DNA of 64,000 nt from Williamsia deligens (GTDB lineage: Bacteria > Actinomycetota > Actinomycetes > Mycobacteriales > Mycobacteriaceae). The notes beneath the pieces were generated by a model. The model was not told the origin of the DNA and made no database searches. It was given only the letters and a program-made list of their open reading frames with translations. This document shows, one piece after another, positions 1 through 7,501 of the stretch. A program made the translations under genes and the position numbers. The stretch covers positions 186,001 to 250,000 of the forward strand of contig NZ_JAMTCI010000003.1 of assembly GCF_024171765.1 (NCBI RefSeq). The letters are read 5' to 3'. Position 1 is the first letter of the stretch. Each line of letters opens with the position of its first letter.

Positions 1-21
1 CGGCGGGGGTTCGCGGGGACG

Positions 22-870
22 TCACGCGGACATGGTGCCAGCTCGGACCGCCCGTCGTCGCGGACGCGCCGCCACGACCAGCGCGGGTACGGCGAGCACA
101 CCCATGACCACGGCGCCGTAGCCGAGGCCCGAGCGCAGGGTCCCGTCGTGCAGGAGGAAGGCCTGCGCGAAGGCGGAGCCGACCCAGGTCCACACGACCC
201 AGATCATCGGGACGAGGGGGACCGTCCGCGGTGCGTCGGGGGCTCCCGGGGATGCACGGCACAGCTCGATGACGGTCATCGCGACCACGCCGACCAACGC
301 CCATCCGGCGAAGTTCGTCAGCGGGATCTGCGCCATCCCGGGCAGTCCCGCGTCGGTGCTGCTCCAGGCCCACAGGCCGTCCGCGACCATCTGGGGGTCG
401 AGGTAGAGATCCCATCCGAGGAGGCCGACCGTGGCCAGGGCGACCCGGGGGACCGCGCGGTCGGGGACCACCAGAGCGGCGACCCGCCACACCGCCCACA
501 CGCCGATGAGCCAGGCGGCGCTGATCCACACCGGGACCCCGGCGATGTAGGGCGGGAGACGGTCACCGGCGTAGGCGTAGGTGCCGAACGGGAACCCGGT
601 GTGCGTGCCCGACCACTCCGCGGCGAACGCGAGCACCGGGATGCCGACGACGACCACGAGACCGCGCCGGGTGCCGAGGGTGACCAGGACGTCGGCGGCC
701 ATCGCGACCACGGCGGCCGCCAGGACCAGGACCGTGACGGTGTCCCGCACCCCCGGGCCGGCGAGCGGGTACGCGACCTGGGCCGCGATGGAGACGCAGA
801 CGGCGGCCACGGCGACAGGTATCAGGACGCCGCTGTGCCGCTGTGCCGCCACCGCCACCGTCCGGGTCAC
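22..870 (-). CDS. cruF: carotenoid biosynthesis protein, CruF-type carotenoid 1'-hydratase (DUF422)
   Basis: Predicted 282-residue integral membrane protein with about seven hydrophobic segments. Motifs typical of the CruF/DUF422 family are visible: GTYAYAGDRLPPYIAGVPVW near residue 105, DLYLDPQMVADGLWAW near 160 and IPLTNFAGW shortly after. Known members hydrate the psi-end of carotenoids at C-1' (gamma-carotene or bacterioruberin precursors). The start is GTG at 870, chosen because it overlaps the crtO stop as GTGA, indicating translational coupling. With CrtO next door it probably makes a 1'-hydroxy-4-keto carotenoid; that product is inference. Only 21 bases lie beyond its stop, so downstream partners such as a glycosyltransferase cannot be seen. 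Confidence 0.82.
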   Translation of the reverse strand: MTRTVAVAAQRHSGVLIPVAVAAVCVSIAAQVAYPLAGPGVRDTVTVLVLAAAVVAMAADVLVTLGTRRGLVVVVGIPVLAFAAEWSGTHTGFPFGTYAYAGDRLPPYIAGVPVWISAAWLIGVWAVWRVAALVVPDRAVPRVALATVGLLGWDLYLDPQMVADGLWAWSSTDAGLPGMAQIPLTNFAGWALVGVVAMTVIELCRASPGAPDAPRTVPLVPMIWVVWTWVGSAFAQAFLLHDGTLRSGLGYGAVVMGVLAVPALVVAARPRRRAVRAGTMSA

Positions 871-2516
871 CGTCGCCCTCCCACGGACTCCCGCAGCCCC
901 GACCACGCGCCCGCGATGACCGACTGCACGCGCTCGACCGGTCGCGTCCGCGCCGAGAGGACGGCCTGCGCGGCGATCGATCCCGAGAGGCCCGAGACAC
1001 CGCCGCCCGGGTGCGTCGACGCACCCGCGAGGAACAGCCCCTGCGTGCCGGGCACGGTGTGTCCGCCGAGGTCGGGGTGGGGACGGAAGGTGAACATCTG
1101 GTCGGCGGACATGTCGACGTGCATCACGTTGCCGCCCACCAGACCCAGTTCCGACTCGAGCCGGTCGGGCGTCTGGGCGTACACGTGCTCGATGCTGTCG
1201 GCGAAACCCGGCGCCCACGAGTCCATCTCGGCGACGACGGCGTCGGTGGCCTCCTCCCGCACCGACTCCCACGTGCGTCCGCCGGAGAGGCGGTAGGGGT
1301 GCCACTGCGTCCAGATGGTGAGCATGTGGCGATCCGGCGGCGCCAACGACGGGTCGATGGCCGAGAAGCCCATCGGCAGCACCACCGGTCGCCGCGGCAG
1401 ATCGCCGGCGCGTGCGTCGCCGTGGGCGCGGGCGAGGTGGCCACGGTCGGTGACCATGAGACCGAGGCCGGAGTGCACCCCGTGGGCGGGGAGTCCGGCG
1501 GGCAGCCCCGCGTACTCCGGCAGTGCGGTGGTACCGACGCGGATCGCGCTGCCCACACCGGGTCCCACGTCGATGCGTGCGCGCCACCGGTCGATGGTCG
1601 ATCGGTCCGGACCACCCTCGCCGAGCATGTCGAGCGTGGTGAGGATGTGGCACGCGGCGATGACCTGACCGGCGGTGAACTCGACCCCGGCCGCGGTCCG
1701 CACGGCCCACTTGTCCCCGGCGCGCGCGATCGCCACCGCCGCGTCACCGAGGGCCACGCGGCCGCCGTCGGATTCGAGGGACGAGATCAACGCGGTGGTC
1801 AGCGCGCCGCTGCCGCCGATCGCGCGCCCGGGTGGCCCGCTGTGCATCAGCGCGGCCATCCCCACCATCGGTGCGGTGCCGGGCTCGCTCATCGGCGGCC
1901 CGGACTGGGCGCCGAACCACGCGAGGGCGGCCTTGAGCCGCTCGGACGAGAACCAGCTGTCGAGCAGGGCGTCGCCGGACCGCAGGAACTCCTGCGCCAG
2001 CTCGGGGCCCGCCGTGCGCCCGGACTTCCCGTCGCGGGTGGGCATGCCCCAGAAGGCGCGCACGAACGTCGCCGGCGCGGGCCGTGCGCCGAACATGCGC
2101 ATCACCGCGGCGGAGCGCGGCCCCCAGACGCCGACGAACTCGCGGTAGGCCTGGGCGTCCCTCGCGCCGCACGACGCCTCGATGGACGCACACGTCGCGT
2201 CGAGGTCGACCCGGAAGACGATCGCGGGGGAGTCACCGACCGCGGGGGCGAACGCCCACGGGTCGCAGTCGACGTAGCGCAGCCCGTGGCGGTCGAGTCC
2301 GAGCCTCTCCACGAGGCCGGTGTGGCGGATCATGATGTGCGCACTGGAGCCGCGGTCGACCTTGTACCCGGGGAACCGCTCGACGGTCGAGACAGCGCCG
2401 CCGGGGACGGTGTCCCGCTCGACGACGACGACGTCGAGCCCCGATCGCGCGAGGAGGGCTGCCGCGACGAGCCCGTTGTGTCCCGCGCCGACGACGACGA
2501 CGTCGTGAGTTGTCAT
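867..2516 (-). CDS. crtO: CrtO-type beta-carotene C-4 ketolase
   Basis: FAD-dependent oxidoreductase of the phytoene-desaturase superfamily, 549 residues. The N-terminus carries the dinucleotide fold VVVGAGHNG. Several stretches match what I recall of Rhodococcus CrtO: GSSAHIMIRHTG, YVDCDPWAFAP, AWFGAQSGPPMSEPGTAPM and the C-terminal GASTHPGGGVSGLSG. CrtO adds a 4-keto group to beta- or gamma-type rings (echinenone, canthaxanthin, 4-keto-gamma-carotene). ATG at 2516 is chosen because the FAD motif begins four residues later; an in-frame GTG 39 bases upstream is less likely. It overlaps cruF by 4 bases. A non-ketolase desaturase-family role is possible, but the motif match argues against it. 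Confidence 0.85.
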   Translation of the reverse strand: MTTHDVVVVGAGHNGLVAAALLARSGLDVVVVERDTVPGGAVSTVERFPGYKVDRGSSAHIMIRHTGLVERLGLDRHGLRYVDCDPWAFAPAVGDSPAIVFRVDLDATCASIEASCGARDAQAYREFVGVWGPRSAAVMRMFGARPAPATFVRAFWGMPTRDGKSGRTAGPELAQEFLRSGDALLDSWFSSERLKAALAWFGAQSGPPMSEPGTAPMVGMAALMHSGPPGRAIGGSGALTTALISSLESDGGRVALGDAAVAIARAGDKWAVRTAAGVEFTAGQVIAACHILTTLDMLGEGGPDRSTIDRWRARIDVGPGVGSAIRVGTTALPEYAGLPAGLPAHGVHSGLGLMVTDRGHLARAHGDARAGDLPRRPVVLPMGFSAIDPSLAPPDRHMLTIWTQWHPYRLSGGRTWESVREEATDAVVAEMDSWAPGFADSIEHVYAQTPDRLESELGLVGGNVMHVDMSADQMFTFRPHPDLGGHTVPGTQGLFLAGASTHPGGGVSGLSGSIAAQAVLSARTRPVERVQSVIAGAWSGLRESVGGRR

Positions 2517-2527
2517 ACCCCCATGGT

Positions 2528-2546
2528 GCCGGTCGTCACGACCGGC
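2528..2546. terminator. hairpin between GNAT gene and crtO
   Basis: Perfect 8-bp inverted repeat GCCGGTCG-TCA-CGACCGGC in the 35-base gap after the GNAT stop and before the crtO start. It has no U tract. It may terminate or attenuate the upstream minus-strand transcript. Confidence 0.4.
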
Positions 2547-2551
2547 CGGGG

Positions 2552-3139
2552 TCAACGGCCCGATGGGCGCAGCGGGAGGCGACGTCCGAGCACGGCGAAC
2601 GGGCGCGGATCACCGGTGAAGCTGAAGTGTCGGAGCAGGTCGTCGAACCCGAGTCGACGGTAGAGCCGCCAGGCGCGGTTGTCGTCGGCCGCGACCTCCG
2701 GGGTCGACAGCAGGACGGAGCTCTCGAGGCGGTCGGCGAGCAACCGGGTGAGCAGACGGTGACCCAGCCCCGACCCCTGCCGGGCGGGGTCGATGTGGAG
2801 CTCGGTCAGCTCGAAGTAGTCGCGGGTGATCTCGGTGATCTGCGGGGCCGTGAACCCGGCCTGTCGCAGTCCGATGCACAGCTGCTGGTTCCACCACTGG
2901 TCCGGCGCGCCCCGATAGCCGTAACCGATGCCCACGAGGTGCTCGCGGCCCGTCCGGTCGTCGGTGTCGAGTGCGCCCACCGCCTGCCAGCCGGGTCGGC
3001 GGGTGTGTTCGGTCCACAGCGGGGCACGGTGCGCCTGGGTCCCGCGGGGGTATCCCATGGCGGCGACGTAGATGTCGAGCGCGGGGGACAGCCAGGAGTC
3101 CAGGTCCGCGACCGAGAGCTCGACGAATCGCACCGGCAC
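2552..3139 (-). CDS. GNAT-family N-acetyltransferase
   Basis: 195-residue single-domain GNAT protein. The acetyl-CoA loop is visible as RQGSGLGHRLL near residue 130, preceded by the beta-strand ELTELHIDP and followed by RAWRLYRRLGF, the usual motif-B helix. The substrate is unknown. A GNAT gene at this position next to the mraZ region is also found in mycobacteria (the Rv2170 locus, from memory). GTG at 3139 is supported by AGGAGG at 3150-3155. A perfect LexA-type box lies 54 bases upstream of the start, so damage-inducible expression is possible; no other member of the family that I know is SOS-regulated. Confidence 0.8.
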   Translation of the reverse strand: MPVRFVELSVADLDSWLSPALDIYVAAMGYPRGTQAHRAPLWTEHTRRPGWQAVGALDTDDRTGREHLVGIGYGYRGAPDQWWNQQLCIGLRQAGFTAPQITEITRDYFELTELHIDPARQGSGLGHRLLTRLLADRLESSVLLSTPEVAADDNRAWRLYRRLGFDDLLRHFSFTGDPRPFAVLGRRLPLRPSGR

Positions 3140-3456
3140 AGGTGTTCCGCCTCCTCTTGAGACCGTCGCGGGGGGTGGTTATATTGAATAGGTCGAACGG
3201 GTGTTCGAGTACTCAACCTCCGCGACGAGTGACTTCCACCCGGCGACCTCCGGTCGGCCCGGCGGTCGGACGAGGGAAGCGTCTACCGCCGGGCCGGTCC
3301 GGCATCCGACTCCGGAGACCGGTCCTCGTCCCTGCCGAGGTTGTCGGAGGTGGCCGGTATCACTGACATCGACGACGACAGACGACGGATCGACGGAACG
3401 CTCGGCACCGCGGCGGTGTTGAACAGGACAGACGACAGCCAGGAGAGGGGAGTGCG
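3140..3456. other. 317-base divergent intergenic region with SOS box
   Basis: Gap between the divergent GNAT and HEPN genes. The left part (3176-3220) is the most AT-rich DNA in the first 19 kb. It holds TTGAGT and ACCTAT hexamers 17 bases apart on the minus strand, with the SOS box in the spacer. The right part (3220-3440) is GC-rich, shows no convincing gene, and ends with the ribosome site AGGAGAGGGG of the HEPN gene. Confidence 0.6.
3193..3208. promoter_or_regulatory. LexA (SOS) box
   Basis: Sequence TCGAACGGGTGTTCGA, a perfect TCGAAC-N4-GTTCGA palindrome that matches the mycobacterial and corynebacterial LexA operator consensus. It sits between minus-strand promoter-like hexamers (TTGAGT at 3211-3216, ACCTAT at 3188-3193), so a bound repressor should block the GNAT promoter. 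The plus-strand HEPN gene starts 249 bases away and could also be affected. Confidence 0.75.
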
Positions 3457-3909
3457 ATGACCACGCGACGGTCCACACCTGATCCGAGGGCGATGTCGAG
3501 AGCGCGTGACCTCCTGGTCCGGGCGGACACGATGGCCGTGCACGCCACCGATGTCGATGACACCACCGAGCAGGTCCGTGGCCTGTACCTCGCAGCGCTC
3601 CGCGCGGCGGGCGCGGCCCTCGCCCTGGGCGAGACGACCGGTCGGCCGCGGGGCTCGCTGAGCGCATGGGCACGGTTGCCCCGCAGCGTCCCCGCCTTCA
3701 CCCACTGGGCGACCTACTTCGCCGGCCTGTCGCGCCTGCGGAGCGACATCGAGCTCGGCATCACACACGACGTGCCGCGGTCGACCGTCCTCGCCACCCG
3801 CACCGCCGTCGCCGATTTCCTCGCCGACGTCGAGGCGCTCGTCGAGGACTGTGCCCATGGCGATGTCGCACCGCAGCGGTGGTCGCGACCCGATGTACGG
3901 ACCGCGTGA
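3457..3909 (+). CDS. SAV_6107-family HEPN-domain protein
   Basis: 150-residue helical protein. Residues about 13-135 match the SAV_6107-like HEPN family: an N-terminal ARDLLVRA helix, then LYLAALRAAGAALAL and a WARLPRSVPAFTHWATYFAGL segment. I see no canonical R-x4-6-H RNase motif, so nuclease activity should not be assumed. ATG at 3457 has the strong site AGGAGAGGGG six bases upstream. Such genes are common beside DUF3040/mraZ in actinobacteria, but their role is unknown. A 12-bp inverted repeat straddles the stop codon. Confidence 0.78.
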   Translation: MTTRRSTPDPRAMSRARDLLVRADTMAVHATDVDDTTEQVRGLYLAALRAAGAALALGETTGRPRGSLSAWARLPRSVPAFTHWATYFAGLSRLRSDIELGITHDVPRSTVLATRTAVADFLADVEALVEDCAHGDVAPQRWSRPDVRTA

Positions 3910-3921
3910 GACATCGCCATG
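3856..3921. repeat. 12-bp inverted repeat spanning the HEPN stop codon
   Basis: CATGGCGATGTC at 3856-3867 and its exact complement GACATCGCCATG at 3910-3921, separated by 42 bases that include the stop codon. It could form a long-loop hairpin at the 3' end of the HEPN transcript. Confidence 0.5.
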
Positions 3922-3938
3922 TGTCCCCCGGGTAATGG

Positions 3939-3967
3939 TGGTCGGTTCGGCGAACACCTCGTACTAT
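3939..3967 (+). promoter_or_regulatory. candidate promoter of the DUF3040 gene
   Basis: TACTAT at 3962-3967 is a good actinobacterial -10. The hexamer 17 bases upstream, TGGTCG at 3939-3944, is a weak -35. This lies 107 bases before the DUF3040 start. Confidence 0.4.
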
Positions 3968-4073
3968 TGGCGAACAGGCCCGTGACGCGGGCCCGAGCCG
4001 CTCGGACACCTCAGACGGGCCAGACGACTCACAACGGATCCGGTCACCGGATCGAGTGCTGTTAGGAGGGGCG

Positions 4074-4481
4074 GTGCCACTCTCGGAGCACGAGCAGCGG
4101 ATGCTCGAACAGATCGAGAACGCGCTCTACGCCGAAGACCCGAAGTTCGCCTCGAACGTCCGTCGTCGGCGGTTCGGGGGATCGGCGGCGCGTCGTCGGT
4201 TGCAGGCCGCTGTGGTCTTCGTGGTCGGACTGGCCCTCCTCATCGGCGGGGTCGTCGTCGACGTCACCGTCGGGGGGTTCCCGATCCTCAGCCTCATCGG
4301 ATTCCTGGTCATGTTCGGTGCCGGTCTCCTCGCCCTCTGGGGCGTCGGGTCGTCGAGCGAGCCCGGTCCCGCGGGCGACGCCGGCTCGGGCGGCAGCCGC
4401 CGGGGCGGACGCGGTCGGTCGAACCGGTCGTTCAGCGAACGCATGGAGGACCGCTTCAACCGTCGGTTCGAGCAGGAGTAG
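4074..4481 (+). CDS. DUF3040 membrane protein
   Basis: 135 residues. The N-terminus PLSEHEQRMLEQIENALYAE followed by DPKFA is the hallmark of DUF3040. Two hydrophobic segments follow (AAVVFVVGLALLIGGVVV near residue 50 and LSLIGFLVMFGAGLLALWGV near 75), then a basic, Gly/Ser/Arg-rich tail. The function is unknown; the family is conserved next to mraZ in actinobacteria. GTG at 4074 is chosen because AGGAGGGG lies at 4064-4071 and the conserved motif begins at the second residue. Confidence 0.85.
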   Translation: MPLSEHEQRMLEQIENALYAEDPKFASNVRRRRFGGSAARRRLQAAVVFVVGLALLIGGVVVDVTVGGFPILSLIGFLVMFGAGLLALWGVGSSSEPGPAGDAGSGGSRRGGRGRSNRSFSERMEDRFNRRFEQE

Positions 4482-4524
4482 TCCCCGTCCGGCCGCTGCC
4501 GGACAGATCTGACGCACGACATCA

Positions 4525-4550
4525 GCCGCGTACCCGATCGGGTACGCGGC
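4525..4550 (+). terminator. hairpin terminator after the DUF3040 gene
   Basis: Perfect 11-bp stem GCCGCGTACCC / GGGTACGCGGC with a 4-base GATC loop, followed by TTCGTCGTCT. It lies 43 bases after the DUF3040 stop and separates that gene from the dcw operon. Confidence 0.75.
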
Positions 4551-4812
4551 TTCGTCGTCTGTGCGCCCGTCTTCGCCCGCGCCCGCCCGGTCTGGCGAGG
4601 GCGTACGGATGACGCCCGCCCCCTGATCCCCCACTTCCACCCACATCGGCGCCCCCATGGGCCCCGGGTGGGACTTCGGCCGCCGTGACCTGGGGAATCC
4701 GCGGGGGAGGACATGCCCGTACCCCGACCGGTCGATCTCGACGCCCCACCGGTATCTGCCCAGTTCAGACACCCTGTAGCCCATCCGATGGGAGGGTTGT
4801 CGCCTCAGGGGG

Positions 4813-4843
4813 GTGGCAAGTGGGGGGAAGTGGGGTAATGTGG
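4813..4843 (+). promoter_or_regulatory. MraZ operator repeats overlapping the mraZ promoter
   Basis: GTGG occurs at 4813 and then at exact 10-base spacing at 4820, 4830 and 4840, giving AAGTGGGGGG, AAGTGGGGTA and ATGTGGCCCG. Direct repeats of this kind are the usual MraZ box. TAATGT at 4836-4841 is a fitting -10, so MraZ bound here should shut off its own promoter and the dcw operon. Confidence 0.7.
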
Positions 4844-4900
4844 CCCGCGGAGGCAGGGAGTGCCGGACTTCCTCCTCCACCGGCGGGAGGTGTCGCGGAC

Positions 4901-5332
4901 GTGTTCGTCGGCACCCACACGCACAAGTTGGACGAGAAGGGGCGCTTGACGCTCCCCGCGAAGTTCCGCGAACAGCTGGCGGGAGGGATGTTGGTGACAC
5001 ACGGTCAGGACCGGTGCCTCACGATCTACTCCCCGGAGAAGTTCGAGGAGATCGCGCTGCGGGCAGCGGCGGCGTCCAAGGTCGACGAGAAGGCGCGCAT
5101 GTTCCAGCGCACCCTCATGTCGAGCACGGAGGAGATGGTCCCCGACGCACAGGGGCGCATCACCCTGTCGGCGGATCACCGGCGCTACGCCGGCCTGTCG
5201 AAGGTGTGCACCGTGATCGGCAACTTCGACAACGTGGAGGTCTGGGACGCGCAGTCCTGGGACTCCTATCGGTCGCAGCACGAGGAGAGCTACTCGCGCG
5301 GCGACAACCCGGCACTCGGAACGATCCTGTGA
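4901..5332 (+). CDS. mraZ: transcriptional regulator MraZ
   Basis: 143 residues with two SpoVT/AbrB-like halves: [17 protein letters not shown] at residues 8-24 and [19 protein letters not shown] near 85-103. MraZ is a DNA-binding repressor of the division and cell-wall operon. GTG at 4901 is chosen because the conserved [10 protein letters not shown] motif starts at residue 2 and GGGAGG lies ten bases upstream. The stop overlaps the rsmH start (GTGA). The GTGG repeats at 4813-4843 indicate autoregulation. Confidence 0.95.
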   Translation: MFVGTHTHKLDEKGRLTLPAKFREQLAGGMLVTHGQDRCLTIYSPEKFEEIALRAAAASKVDEKARMFQRTLMSSTEEMVPDAQGRITLSADHRRYAGLSKVCTVIGNFDNVEVWDAQSWDSYRSQHEESYSRGDNPALGTIL

Positions 5333-6483
5333 CCACGGTCCCGCCACCGGAGACGACGGCGGGACGCACCGCGACCCCGAACGGCGACACCAGGCCTTCG
5401 CCCGATCCGACCCTGACGCACTTCCCCAGCGCCAGGTGCGGACTCGGGCGGGGACCCGGTCTCACCGCTCGCCTCGACCCCCGTGGCCGCCGCGAAAGGG
5501 TGCACCACATGACCATCTCCGGCGAGCACGGGCACGTCCCCGTGATGGCGCACCGCATGCTGGAACTCGTCACCCCGTCCCTGACACGTCGGTCGACCGA
5601 CGGCGCCGGTGCCGTCTTCGTCGACGGGACGCTCGGTGCGGGTGGTCACACGGAACTGATCCTGCAGACGTTCCCGGCGGTCCACGTGGTGGCCCTCGAC
5701 CGCGATGCCTCGGCCATCGAGGGTGCACGGGAGCGGTTGTCCCGCTTCGCCGACCGCCTCACCATCGCGCACCGCCGCTACGACGCCGTGGACGAGGTCC
5801 TCGCGGAGGAGGGGATCGACGCCGTCGACGCCGCCCTCTACGACCTCGGGGTGTCGTCGATGCAGCTCGACCGTCCCGACCGCGGGTTCGCCTACGCCGT
5901 CGACGCCCCGCTCGACATGCGCATGGACACCACCGACGGGCCCACCGCCGCCGACGTGCTGAACACCTACGAGCACGGCGACCTGGCGCGCGTCCTGTCG
6001 ACCTACGGGGAGGAGCGCTTCGCCGGCAAGATCGCCTCGGCCGTCCTGCGGGAGCGCGCCGTCGAGCCGTTCACCACGAGTGGGCGTCTGGTGGAGCTGC
6101 TCTACCGGGTGATCCCCGCCGCCACCCGCCGGACCGGCGGGCACCCCGCCAAGCGCACGTTCCAGGCGTTGCGCATCGAGGTGAACCGCGAGCTGGAGTC
6201 CCTGGAATCGGCGGTACCCCGCGCGCTCGACGCACTCGGCGTCGGCGGTCGGCTCGTCGTCATGAGCTATCAGTCGCTCGAGGACCGCATCGTCAAACGC
6301 GAGTTCGCCCAGCGGACGACGTCGTCGACGCCTCCCGGCCTGCCGTTCGACCTCCCGGGAACCGCGCCGCTGTTCACCGCGGTCACCCGGGGCGCCGAGC
6401 GCGCCGACGCCGAGGAACTCGAGCGCAACCCTCGCTCGGCACCGGTCCGACTGCGCGCGGTCGAGCGGATCGCCACCCCGTGA
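5329..6483 (+). CDS. rsmH: 16S rRNA m4C1402 methyltransferase RsmH
   Basis: N4-methylates C1402 of 16S rRNA in the 30S P-site using S-adenosylmethionine. The SAM motif [12 protein letters not shown] follows HVPVM, and later motifs include [19 protein letters not shown] and [15 protein letters not shown]. Two starts are possible. GTG at 5329 overlaps the mraZ stop and gives 384 residues with a disordered 60-residue N-terminal extension containing [14 protein letters not shown] at 5509 has the site GAAAGGG and gives 324 residues. I prefer 5329 because the mycobacterial protein, as I recall it, has a similar extension with a HFP motif. Confidence 0.92.
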   Translation: MTTVPPPETTAGRTATPNGDTRPSPDPTLTHFPSARCGLGRGPGLTARLDPRGRRERVHHMTISGEHGHVPVMAHRMLELVTPSLTRRSTDGAGAVFVDGTLGAGGHTELILQTFPAVHVVALDRDASAIEGARERLSRFADRLTIAHRRYDAVDEVLAEEGIDAVDAALYDLGVSSMQLDRPDRGFAYAVDAPLDMRMDTTDGPTAADVLNTYEHGDLARVLSTYGEERFAGKIASAVLRERAVEPFTTSGRLVELLYRVIPAATRRTGGHPAKRTFQALRIEVNRELESLESAVPRALDALGVGGRLVVMSYQSLEDRIVKREFAQRTTSSTPPGLPFDLPGTAPLFTAVTRGAERADAEELERNPRSAPVRLRAVERIATP

Positions 6484-6544
6484 CCCGGATCTCCACCCCT
6501 TCCGCCATCCCTGCCACCGCTGTGTTCACCGAGGAGACGTGTCG

Positions 6545-7501
6545 ATGACCGTGCACGATGAAGTCGACACCGGAGAGTTCGACACCAGGGGGTTCGACAC
6601 CAGGGGGTTCGACACCGTCGAGATCGACGGGGACGGGCGCCCCCCGGGGACAGCCGTTCTCGACACGGGATCCCGTGACGCAGACCGGACCGGCACCCGC
6701 CGCGACCGCACCGGTGCGGGCGACCGCGCCCGGCCGCAGCGGTCGGCCGCTGCGCAACGCGCGATCGATCGCCGCCGCCGCCGCACCGTCCAGCGGTCGA
6801 CGGCCGAACTCGTCGGTCGCGGCCCGGTGTCCCGGTCGTGGTCCTCGCGGCTGCTGTCCTCCCCGGCGACGGCCCTGCGGCGGATGCCGTTCGCCGTGAT
6901 GGTCGCCGCGATCCTCGCCGTGGGACTCGCACTGACACTGTGGTTGTCGACCACCGCGGCCGAGGACTCCTACGGACTGTCCGACGCACGCGCCGCGAAC
7001 GCCACCCTGTCGGCGCAGCGCGACGCCCTCAACAAGTCCTACGAATTCGCGCTCAGCGCACCCGAACTCGCGAAGAAGGCGGGTCAGCGTGGGCTGATCC
7101 CGGCGAAGGACGTGGCGCGCATGGTCGTCGGCGCCGACGGTCGGGTCCGCGTCGTCGGGGACCCCACTCCCGCAGCGGGATCGCCCGCGCCGACCATGAA
7201 CGACGGATCACAGCGGACCATCGCGCCGCAGCCCGGGTCGTCGACGGACGGCAACACCGCCCAGGCGCCCGCCTCGGCGACCACCCCGGGCGCCGGTGAC
7301 CCTGCGCTCGCCCCCGCCCCGAATGTGTTGCCGGGGACCGGGACAACGCCCCAAACCGCCACCCCCCAGACCGCCACCCCGCAGACCGCCACCCCGCAGA
7401 CCGCCACCGCACCGCAGAGCCCGGCTGCCGCGACGCCGACCGCTGCGAGCGGCGCGCGTGGTGGTGCGAACGGTTCGACGGATTCCTCCGTTCCGCGATG
7501 A
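6545..7501 (+). CDS. ftsL: FtsL-type divisome membrane protein
   Basis: 318 residues in the ftsL slot. A long charged cytoplasmic N-terminus is followed by one membrane segment (FAVMVAAILAVGLALTLWL, about residues 118-136), a short coiled-coil-like region (LSDARAANATLSAQRDALNK), and a Pro/Thr/Ala-rich extracytoplasmic tail. FtsL scaffolds FtsQ-B and the FtsW-FtsI pair at the septum. ATG at 6545 fits GAGGAG at 6531-6536; the in-frame GTG at 6539 is too close to it. Both ends carry 15-bp tandem repeats (FDTRG and QTATP units), unusual in the family and probably length-variable. Assigned by position and topology more than by sequence identity. Confidence 0.8.
   Translation: MTVHDEVDTGEFDTRGFDTRGFDTVEIDGDGRPPGTAVLDTGSRDADRTGTRRDRTGAGDRARPQRSAAAQRAIDRRRRRTVQRSTAELVGRGPVSRSWSSRLLSSPATALRRMPFAVMVAAILAVGLALTLWLSTTAAEDSYGLSDARAANATLSAQRDALNKSYEFALSAPELAKKAGQRGLIPAKDVARMVVGADGRVRVVGDPTPAAGSPAPTMNDGSQRTIAPQPGSSTDGNTAQAPASATTPGAGDPALAPAPNVLPGTGTTPQTATPQTATPQTATPQTATAPQSPAAATPTAASGARGGANGSTDSSVPR
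6578..6616 (+). repeat. 15-bp tandem repeat in ftsL 5' end
   Basis: TTCGACACCAGGGGG at 6578-6592 and 6593-6607, then TTCGACACC, encoding FDTRG-FDTRG-FDT. In frame, so copy-number change would lengthen or shorten the cytoplasmic tail without a frameshift. Confidence 0.8.
7352..7411 (+). repeat. 15-bp tandem repeat in ftsL 3' end
   Basis: Four near-identical units of CAGACCGCCACCCCG (first with CAAACC, last ending GCA), encoding four QTATP/QTATA pentapeptides in the extracytoplasmic tail. In frame and likely prone to slippage. Confidence 0.85.

Larger units (their letters stand above)
4482..4900. other. 419-base intergenic region before mraZ
   Basis: No gene seen. It contains a perfect-stem terminator (4525-4550), about 260 bases of GC-rich DNA without recognisable signals, and the mraZ promoter with its operator repeats (4813-4843). 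The ribosome site GGGAGG of mraZ is at 4885-4890. Confidence 0.6.

Noticed and set aside
3201-3422. A 73-codon plus-strand frame in the gap before the HEPN gene
   Set aside because: It starts inside the SOS box, has no ribosome site and shows low-complexity Arg/Pro/Thr composition.
4421-4436. A second LexA-like sequence TCGAACCGGTCGTTCA
   Set aside because: It has five bases between half-sites, an imperfect right half, and lies inside the DUF3040 coding region.
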